Shown: positions 1 to 5,106 of the stretch, one piece after another | Layout: each line of letters opens with the position of its first letter | Numbering within the stretch: position 1 is the stretch's first letter | NCBI GenBank assembly: GCA_003447535.1 | Contig: DLYY01000149.1 | Coordinates: forward strand, 1 to 5,106 | Direction: 5' to 3' | Length of the DNA: 5,106 bases | Source of the DNA: Bacteroidota bacterium | GTDB lineage: Bacteria; Bacteroidota; Bacteroidia; Chitinophagales; UBA8649 | Notes under the pieces: model-generated | The model's database searches: none | What the model was told of the DNA's origin: nothing | Seen by the model: only the letters and a program-made list of their open reading frames with translations | Program-made: the position numbers and the translations under genes

Positions 1-655
1 ACATGAAGGCTCCAGTAACCATTACCTTGATCCAGTCTGATCCAAATTTAATTTCTTGCCTTATTGCCTTTCTAATTTCATGAGGTCCATCAGCAATTAA
101 GCCATCAGCAATGACAGCTTGTTCAGGCGATAAATAGTTAATATCGCCGCCTCCACCTGTAATTGAAATATAGTGCGCTGCACCTGTCAGTCGGGGACCT
201 AAAAACATACCGCCATCTATCGCTTTTCTAATATCTTGGTTGGCGTAGTAAATATCACCATCGCCCATTACTCTAATCGAAGTCCAGCCAGATTCTAGCA
301 GGCGTTGTAGCGTTTTGAGCCCGATTAGAGCTTTGAAAGCGGATGAGGCTTGTAAGTGCCCGTTCTGATAGTCAGATTGATAGAGTAATGGATGCTCGTG
401 GGCGTTGATCATCCCGGGCATCAATGTTGTATTAGGAAGGTTAACTATTAAAAAGTCCTCTGGAATTTCGTCCAAATTTACTATCGAGACTATCGTATTT
501 TTTGACACTAACACGGTCTTATTGGTGAGTACTTGATTTGACTTACCATCGATAATGCGATCTGCGACTAGTGCATAGTCCGATGCAGAGGAATATGAGG
601 TGATAAGGTAGAGAGCTATAAGTCGAAACAAATTTTTGATGGTAATTTCAGACAT
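1..655 (-). CDS. Exported metal-dependent amidohydrolase (COG1228 / imidazolonepropionase- and Xaa-Pro dipeptidase-like), N-terminal 218 residues, C-terminus beyond window
   Basis: Reading the minus strand from ATG at 655-653 gives 218 codons without a stop, running off the left edge. The N-terminus MSEITIKNLFRLIALYLITS looks like a signal peptide: Lys/Arg, a hydrophobic core at about 9-19, and a Ser-Ser-Ala cleavage site near residue 24, so the enzyme is probably periplasmic. Next comes the small beta-sandwich typical of amidohydrolases (ALVADRIIDGKSN, residues 28-40) and the motif MPGMINAHEHP (79-89), where H86 and H88 match the HxH metal ligands. WTSIRVMGDGD (124-134), GPRLTGAAHYISITGG (153-168) and DWIKVMVTG (207-215) follow the COG1228 pattern; K210 is in the place of the lysine that is often carboxylated to bridge two metals. 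The family usually has about 400-480 residues, so roughly half is missing, including the later His and Asp ligands. The family hydrolyses cyclic amides or dipeptides such as Xaa-Pro; the exact substrate cannot be read. AGGG lies 11 bases before the ATG. Confidence 0.88.
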   Translation of the reverse strand, partial: MSEITIKNLFRLIALYLITSYSSASDYALVADRIIDGKSNQVLTNKTVLVSKNTIVSIVNLDEIPEDFLIVNLPNTTLMPGMINAHEHPLLYQSDYQNGHLQASSAFKALIGLKTLQRLLESGWTSIRVMGDGDIYYANQDIRKAIDGGMFLGPRLTGAAHYISITGGGGDINYLSPEQAVIADGLIADGPHEIRKAIRQEIKFGSDWIKVMVTGAFM

Positions 656-786
656 AATATATTTCGCCCTTTGTCTTTTATTTGATTATATACTCATTGT
701 TTTCGCTTTTTATAATGTTTGTGGAATTGAGAACATATAAAATAGCTCTAAGCAAAATGGACAAAATATATTTAGGTTAAGCGGCT
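656..786. promoter_or_regulatory. Divergent intergenic promoter region
   Basis: This 131-bp AT-rich gap separates two genes transcribed away from each other, so both promoters should lie here. A perfect TATAAT occurs on the plus strand at 711-716, and another on the minus strand (ATTATA on plus) at 685-690. Neither has a good TTGACA-like box at 16-18 bp; TTGATT at 682-687 is 23 bp from the plus-strand hexamer, which is too far. In such AT-rich DNA the hexamers could be chance. No clear operator was found. AT palindromes lie close to each start codon (656-663 and 764-773). Confidence 0.35.
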
Positions 787-789
787 GTG
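774..789 (+). promoter_or_regulatory. Weak ribosome binding site and GTG start of the TPR-sulfotransferase gene
   Basis: AGG at 774-776 lies 10 bases before the GTG at 787-789. An in-frame TAA at 778-780 rules out any start further upstream. The first TPR helix begins about seven residues after this GTG, so a later start would cut into the repeat. The start is therefore well supported although the codon is not ATG and the Shine-Dalgarno match is poor. Confidence 0.6.
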
Positions 790-2790
790 ACTATTACTAA
801 TCCAAAGAAGACTTTCAATAATGCTATCTCTTTGCTCAAGAATAACGAGTATGAGAAGGCTGAAAACCTTTGCAGGGATTTTCTGAATCAAGATGATCAG
901 GATATAAACTTTTTATCTCTTCTTGGCACAATACTGCTTAAGAAAAATGATTTTGAAGGGGCTGAGAGCTATTTAAGAACTGTGGCAAGGTTGGCACCAG
1001 CATACCCCAATGTTCAGGAAGATTTAGGAACCTTGCTATTGAACCTAGGTAAATTTGAAGAAGCTTTATTACCTCTTCAAACAGCTATCGAGCAAAATCC
1101 GAATAAGGCAAGTGCATTCACCAAACTTGGTGGAGCTCTTAAAAATCTTGGTAGAGATGAGGCAGGCGATGCTGCTTTAAAACATGCAGCAAATCTTTCT
1201 CCAGACCAGGCAGATTTAGAAAATGCCACTATGCTATTTGCAAATGGGAAATTTCGGGAAGCTGAGGTAGTTGCAAAAAAAATAATAGAAAAAAATCCAA
1301 GAGATGTGAATGCAGCTCTTTTGCTAGGGCGAGTCGCTATCAATGCACGGGCATTTTCTGACGCGGAACAGATTTTTAGGAAAATTGTAGATATAGCGCC
1401 AAGATTTATGTTGGCTTGGCATGATCTTAGTACTGCTTTAAAGGAGCAAGATAAAGAGGAGGAAGCTCAAGAGGTACTTCAGAAGGCTATATCGATTGAT
1501 TCAGGTAATGCGATATCTCATTATTACCTTGCTGCTATCTTTGCCAAATTGGGGAAAACAGAGGAATCAGCAACATCTTATAAAATTGCTACTGAGCTGG
1601 ATCCTAAATTGGCGGGAGCACACCTAGGGTTAGGACATGTGCTTAAAACGCTTGGCGATGTTGATGCAGGTATTGTGGCATATCGACAAGCTATTAATCT
1701 CCGGCCTAACTTCGGTGAAATATATTTCAGCTTGTCTAATTTAAAAACGTTCAGATTTACCGACGATGAAATCAAGGATATGGCAAGCCGTATTGATCAA
1801 GAGAAATTAGATACGGATTCCGTTGTTCATTTTGCGTTTAGTCTTGGCAAAGCATATGAGGATAATAAAGATTACGATAAGGCGTTTGAATATTATTTGA
1901 GAGGCAATGAAGAGCACCGTAACCTAATTTCTTATGATCCAGTCCAAACAGAACTAGCGCACGAAAAACTAAAGGAAACTTTCACACAAGAATTCTTTGA
2001 AAACATTAAGACATCTGACGTGGGTAACCCAGATAAATCTCCAATTTTTATTGTTGGGTTACCCAGATCTGGTTCAACTTTATTAGAGCAGATCTTGGCG
2101 AGTCATAGCCAAGTTCAGGGTACTAGTGAGCTTCCTGACTTGGGAATAGTCTCTCAGATGATCAGTAATAAAGCAAAAGGTCGAGCTTTCCCGGGTGGAA
2201 TACTACAAATGAGCAATAAAGAAATTACTCATTTGGGAGATGAATACATAAAAAGAACCAAGCGTTATAGAGGTGACACACCTTTCTTTACCGATAAAAT
2301 GCCCAATAATTTTGCGCATGTTGGGCTTTTAAGCGCGATCTTGCCTAATGCAAAAATTATTGATGCCAGACGTCACCCTCTTGATAGCTGTCTAGGATCA
2401 TTTAAACAACACTTTGCAAAAGGTCAGACCTTTACTTATGACATGTTTGAGTTGGGGGAATTTTATTTACATTACGACAACTTAATGCATCATTGGAACG
2501 ACGTTCTTCCAGGTAAAGTCTTAAGAGTTCAATATGAAGATGTCGTCCAGAATTTAGATACTCAGGTTCGAAGAATACTTGATTACTGTGGCCTTCCTTT
2601 TGAAGAGGGATGTGTTAATTTCCATGAGACAAAACGCTCGGTGCGTACGGCAAGCTCTGAGCAGGTTAGGCAGCCCATATATAGTGGATCTGTAAATACG
2701 TGGCAGCGATTTGACTCACATTTGGAGCCCCTGAAAGATATTTTAGAGCCCCTCCTAGATAGTGCTGATCCGACGGTAATAGTTCGATGA
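787..2790 (+). CDS. TPR-repeat sulfotransferase (tetratricopeptide repeats fused to a PAPS-dependent sulfotransferase domain)
   Basis: A 667-residue cytoplasmic protein without signal peptide or membrane segment. Residues 7-310 divide into nine consecutive TPR units: 34 residues each, except the fifth (143-174), which has 32. A weak segment (311-344) and one more unit (345-378, with KAYEDNKDYDKAFEYY) follow. The sulfotransferase domain spans about 418-650. IFIVGLPRSGSTLLEQ (420-435) is the 5'-phosphosulfate-binding loop, with R427, S428, G429 and T431. DARRHPLDSC (526-535) matches the 3'-phosphate-binding element, with R529 and S534. YEDVV (583-587) and SGSVNTWQRFDSHLEPL (633-649) are typical of this family's C-terminus. 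The family transfers sulfate from PAPS to hydroxyl or similar groups; the TPRs probably bind a peptide or protein, but the substrate is unknown here. All key cofactor residues are present, so it is probably active. It leads an operon with the next gene, overlapping by ATGA. TPR-sulfotransferase identity is very secure; the acceptor is not. Confidence 0.95.
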   Translation: MTITNPKKTFNNAISLLKNNEYEKAENLCRDFLNQDDQDINFLSLLGTILLKKNDFEGAESYLRTVARLAPAYPNVQEDLGTLLLNLGKFEEALLPLQTAIEQNPNKASAFTKLGGALKNLGRDEAGDAALKHAANLSPDQADLENATMLFANGKFREAEVVAKKIIEKNPRDVNAALLLGRVAINARAFSDAEQIFRKIVDIAPRFMLAWHDLSTALKEQDKEEEAQEVLQKAISIDSGNAISHYYLAAIFAKLGKTEESATSYKIATELDPKLAGAHLGLGHVLKTLGDVDAGIVAYRQAINLRPNFGEIYFSLSNLKTFRFTDDEIKDMASRIDQEKLDTDSVVHFAFSLGKAYEDNKDYDKAFEYYLRGNEEHRNLISYDPVQTELAHEKLKETFTQEFFENIKTSDVGNPDKSPIFIVGLPRSGSTLLEQILASHSQVQGTSELPDLGIVSQMISNKAKGRAFPGGILQMSNKEITHLGDEYIKRTKRYRGDTPFFTDKMPNNFAHVGLLSAILPNAKIIDARRHPLDSCLGSFKQHFAKGQTFTYDMFELGEFYLHYDNLMHHWNDVLPGKVLRVQYEDVVQNLDTQVRRILDYCGLPFEEGCVNFHETKRSVRTASSEQVRQPIYSGSVNTWQRFDSHLEPLKDILEPLLDSADPTVIVR

Positions 2791-3713
2791 AGCTACCAAA
2801 GTTAGTGGCCACATCTGTTGTTAGAGGTAGTGAGAAGGGTCAGAGCCACGGTGGAGTTTATACAATTGATTTTGATTCCCAGAGTGTTGAGCAACACATT
2901 GATTGGAATGATGGTGATATCGATTTTTCCGGTCGTGGCTGGGATAGGGGACTTCGTGGTATAGAGTTCTTTAAAAATAAAATATGGATTGCGGCAAGTG
3001 ATGAGCTGTTTTGCTACAGCAAGGAATTTGAGCTACTGGGATCGTATCGTAATGAATACCTTAAACACTGTCATGAAATTAGTCGTCGGGATCATCTTCT
3101 ATTTTTAACTTCGACGGGCTATGACAGCCTCCTTGTGTTTAATTTAGAGACATTGAAATTCAGTTGGGGTTTATACTTAACCAAGAACGGAGATAATTGG
3201 GTAGGTCAGCGTTTTGATCCTTTGGCTAAGAATGGTCCTCCGTTCTCCAATAACTATCATATTAATATGGTATCAGTTGCCGAGACTGGTGTTTTTTTCA
3301 GCGGCTTGCACTCACGAGCATTGCTGAGATTGCGATCTGATATGGCTATTACTAAGGTCTGCAGTTTGCCCGAAGGCACTCATAATGCAATGCCTTTCAA
3401 AGATGGAGTAATCTTTAATGATACCCGCAGTGATGTGGTCCGTTATGTTGCACAAGGAGAGGGATCAAAAATTTTTAAGGTACCCTCATATAAGAACGAA
3501 GACTTAAAGTTTAATGGCGTTGATAATTCACAAATTGCGAGACAATCATTTGGACGAGGCCTGTGCATAATTAGTGAAAATATTGTGGCTGCTGGATCAT
3601 CACCTTCTACTGTAACTTTATACGATATCCGGGCTGGAGAAAAAATTAGCGCCGTGAATTTAACGATGGATATTCGCAATGCAATCCATGGTCTTGAAGT
3701 TTGGATAAACTAA
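2787..3713 (+). CDS. Uncharacterised protein, probable six-bladed beta-propeller, partner of the TPR-sulfotransferase
   Basis: I do not recognise a named family with certainty. The 308-residue product has no signal peptide or membrane segment and should be cytoplasmic. Its ATG lies in the ATGA overlap with the upstream stop; there is no strong Shine-Dalgarno site, so translation is probably coupled. A recurring blade pattern is visible: a His or Arg, a small or polar residue and a hydrophobic residue, then a beta-rich stretch. The motifs are RGIEFF (57-62), HEIS (96-99), HINMV (158-162), HNAMPF (199-204), RGLC (257-260) and HGLEVW (301-306). Between them are strand pairs such as KIWIAASDELFCYS and DSLLVFNLETLKFSW. 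The motif spacing of about 39-62 residues fits six blades, with His/Arg residues lining one face of the central channel. This could be a scaffold, a ligand sensor or an enzyme. It resembles, by memory only, uncharacterised propeller-like families such as DUF4915/TIGR03032, which is worth testing. The gene ends just before a strong terminator. Confidence 0.85.
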   Translation: MKLPKLVATSVVRGSEKGQSHGGVYTIDFDSQSVEQHIDWNDGDIDFSGRGWDRGLRGIEFFKNKIWIAASDELFCYSKEFELLGSYRNEYLKHCHEISRRDHLLFLTSTGYDSLLVFNLETLKFSWGLYLTKNGDNWVGQRFDPLAKNGPPFSNNYHINMVSVAETGVFFSGLHSRALLRLRSDMAITKVCSLPEGTHNAMPFKDGVIFNDTRSDVVRYVAQGEGSKIFKVPSYKNEDLKFNGVDNSQIARQSFGRGLCIISENIVAAGSSPSTVTLYDIRAGEKISAVNLTMDIRNAIHGLEVWIN

Positions 3714-3722
3714 CTCCCAAAT

Positions 3723-3754
3723 AAAAAAGGCACGCGAGAAGCGTGCCTTTTTTT
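3723..3754. terminator. Bidirectional intrinsic terminator between convergent genes
   Basis: A perfect 7-bp GC-rich stem, GGCACGC (3729-3735) and GCGTGCC (3741-3747), encloses the loop GAGAA. Seven T residues follow at 3748-3754 and six A residues precede at 3723-3728, so the hairpin has a U-tract when read on either strand; A-T pairing could also lengthen the stem to 13 bp. It starts 9 bases after the stop of the propeller gene and lies 23 bases beyond the stop of the minus-strand receptor gene, which fits termination of both units. Confidence 0.92.
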
Positions 3755-3777
3755 CGATTAAACAACCAATCTATAAG

Positions 3778-5106
3778 TTAGAAATATCGCCTAATTGAGA
3801 AGTTGTAGTTCCTTGGACGAATCACATTGTCACTGTTTTGTCCAAAGTATGGATCGTAGTCTGAGGAATCCTTATAAGTAATTCCTCTCTCATCACCAAT
3901 ATTATTAAGTGACAACTGGGCCTTCCAATCACCAAGATCATAGCCAACGATCAAGTCAGTTATACGGTAATTACCCGATATCTGTTTTGGAGCAGCTGCT
4001 CCGTCTCCTAACTGATTGAGCGACTCTCCTTCATAGCTATGTTGGAATCGAGCGAATAACTCTCCTTCCAAATCCATGATCTTCATATCATCCGAATAGT
4101 CTATGTACATCGAATAGGACATATCCGCAAAGAAGGGGAGATCAGATTGAGGATCTAGCCCTAGTGACGCTTGACCACCCTCAAATCTTGGATCCGGGTA
4201 AGACTCCATTGGATTCACATAGGCATGGAACATTTTTGTGATATTAAATCCAACCTGAAGGTTATCTGTTAGAAGCGCGGTAACATCAAGGTCCATTCCG
4301 CTCACTTCAGCATTACCTAAATTAGCTACCACAGCCTGCCAAGGTTGCGGGGGTGTGAGACTAAATGAGGGGTCTGTTAGTTCCAGCTGCATCCCCTTCC
4401 ACACCATTTCATATACAGTGGCATTAATTTGAATCGTATCATCCATGAATGATGATTTTAATCCCAACTCCATATTTTCGATGGTATCTGATTCGTACTC
4501 CAGAGGAAGAGTTGGCTCACCCCTAGCCCGATTAACACCACCCACTCTGTAGCCTTCGGAGTAAACAGCCCAAACCATCATATTGTCAGTGAGGTCATAC
4601 TGGACACCCACCTTTGGAATAAAGCCATCATCCAGTTCAGTTCTGTCGGGCACCAAATTTTGAGCGTAACCTGCGGGCTTTTCTACACCGTAGGACAGAT
4701 ATCGATCTACCTCATAATATCGGCCACCTAAGAGAAGCGCCAATCGGTCCGTTACCTGGATATCAATTTCACCAAAAACAGCAAGATCTTTTCGGTTGGT
4801 TCCTTGATGAGAGTACCACCACGCATTTGTATCAGCTAACTCCATATTGTCGTAGTAAGCTGCTGCTGCAGTCCAGGCAGCAAATGCAGGAGAATCAGTA
4901 TAATTGTCTACGTAGCTATAGAAATCCCAGTACTCATCGGAGTCCATATAGAACGCACCAGCTGTCCAGCTAACTTTATCGCCACTGTGTGATAGTCGCA
5001 CTTCGAGAGTTGTAGACTCATTTTGTTGGTCATTGGTAAGGTATCCAATGGGATCTGTGCCAAAGTCGTAGGTTGCATAATACGCACCCAACACATAGTG
5101 GAAGTA
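3778..5106 (-). CDS. TonB-dependent outer-membrane receptor, C-terminal beta-barrel part (N-terminus beyond window)
   Basis: The minus-strand frame is open from the right edge (YFHYVLGAYYATYDFG) to TAA at 3780-3778, giving 442 residues. The GTG at 5094 is not the true start, because the barrel sequence continues upstream of it without a stop. Visible receptor features are alternating amphipathic strands with long polar loops, VFGEIDIQVTDRLALLLGGR, then KVGVQYDLTDNMMVWAVYSE leading into GYRVGGVNRARGE, a classical conserved barrel segment. NLGNAEVSGMDLDVTALLTD, NNIGDERGITY and the C-terminus RPRNYNFSIRRYF follow, the final Phe being the usual signal for outer-membrane insertion by the BAM machinery. 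Full receptors of this class have about 700-1000 residues, so the plug domain, TonB box and signal peptide lie outside. It takes up a large or scarce ligand powered by TonB-ExbBD. The ligand is unknown: the barrel is not of a type I can tie to siderophore, vitamin B12 or glycan. It converges on the propeller gene and shares its terminator. Confidence 0.93.
   Translation of the reverse strand, partial: YFHYVLGAYYATYDFGTDPIGYLTNDQQNESTTLEVRLSHSGDKVSWTAGAFYMDSDEYWDFYSYVDNYTDSPAFAAWTAAAAYYDNMELADTNAWWYSHQGTNRKDLAVFGEIDIQVTDRLALLLGGRYYEVDRYLSYGVEKPAGYAQNLVPDRTELDDGFIPKVGVQYDLTDNMMVWAVYSEGYRVGGVNRARGEPTLPLEYESDTIENMELGLKSSFMDDTIQINATVYEMVWKGMQLELTDPSFSLTPPQPWQAVVANLGNAEVSGMDLDVTALLTDNLQVGFNITKMFHAYVNPMESYPDPRFEGGQASLGLDPQSDLPFFADMSYSMYIDYSDDMKIMDLEGELFARFQHSYEGESLNQLGDGAAAPKQISGNYRITDLIVGYDLGDWKAQLSLNNIGDERGITYKDSSDYDPYFGQNSDNVIRPRNYNFSIRRYF

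Noticed and set aside
656..773. AT palindromes AATATATT (656-663) and AAATATATTT (764-773), one near each start codon, as a paired operator.
   Set aside because: Such palindromes are expected by chance in DNA this AT-rich, and they are short and lack a conserved core.
1077..1343. An 88-codon minus-strand open frame inside the TPR region.
   Set aside because: It lies wholly within a well-supported gene on the other strand, has low-complexity Ala/Ser/Phe content mirroring the TPR codons, and shows no family motif.
1578..1775. A 65-codon minus-strand open frame.
   Set aside because: It is a shadow of the TPR coding sequence, with no recognisable domain.
3443..3679. A 78-codon minus-strand open frame within the propeller gene.
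   Set aside because: It is antisense to a coherent protein with regular blade motifs and shows no recognisable feature of its own.
5092..5094. GTG at 5094 as the start of the receptor gene.
   Set aside because: The frame stays open to the window edge and the residues before it (YFHY) continue a barrel strand; a receptor also needs a signal peptide and plug domain.
4908..5096. A 62-codon minus-strand frame beginning with ATG at 5096.
   Set aside because: It overlaps the receptor in another frame on the same strand; the receptor frame carries the barrel motifs.

Overview
The window looks like a piece of an AT-rich Gram-negative chromosome, most likely a marine-type gammaproteobacterium. The support is a TonB-dependent outer-membrane receptor, an exported amidohydrolase of the COG1228 type, and a TPR-sulfotransferase of the kind common in marine proteobacteria. 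The taxon is an inference from gene content and base composition, not a sequence match. I see no tRNA, rRNA, CRISPR array, insertion sequence or phage gene.

Layout: (1) 1-655, minus strand: the first 218 residues of a secreted, metal-dependent amidohydrolase whose C-terminal part lies beyond the left edge. (2) 656-786: a 131-bp AT-rich divergent intergenic region that should hold promoters for both flanking genes. (3) 787-2790, plus strand: a 667-residue protein with about ten TPR units followed by a PAPS-type sulfotransferase domain. (4) 2787-3713, plus strand: a 308-residue uncharacterised protein whose start codon overlaps the stop of the sulfotransferase gene (ATGA). Its periodic His/Arg motifs suggest a six-bladed beta-propeller. 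(5) 3714-3777: a short convergent intergenic region with a strong hairpin flanked by an A-tract and a T-tract, which can terminate transcription from both sides. (6) 3778-5106, minus strand: the C-terminal beta-barrel half of a TonB-dependent receptor whose start lies beyond the right edge.

How they may work together: the TPR-sulfotransferase and the propeller protein form a tight two-gene operon with translational coupling, so they probably act in one process, for example sulfation of a peptide, protein or small molecule with the propeller as partner, sensor or second enzyme. The receptor and the exported amidohydrolase are separate transcription units. They would suit uptake and periplasmic processing of a peptide-like or cyclic-amide compound, but a link to the sulfotransferase operon is only suggested by proximity. 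The least described element is the sulfotransferase-propeller pair.
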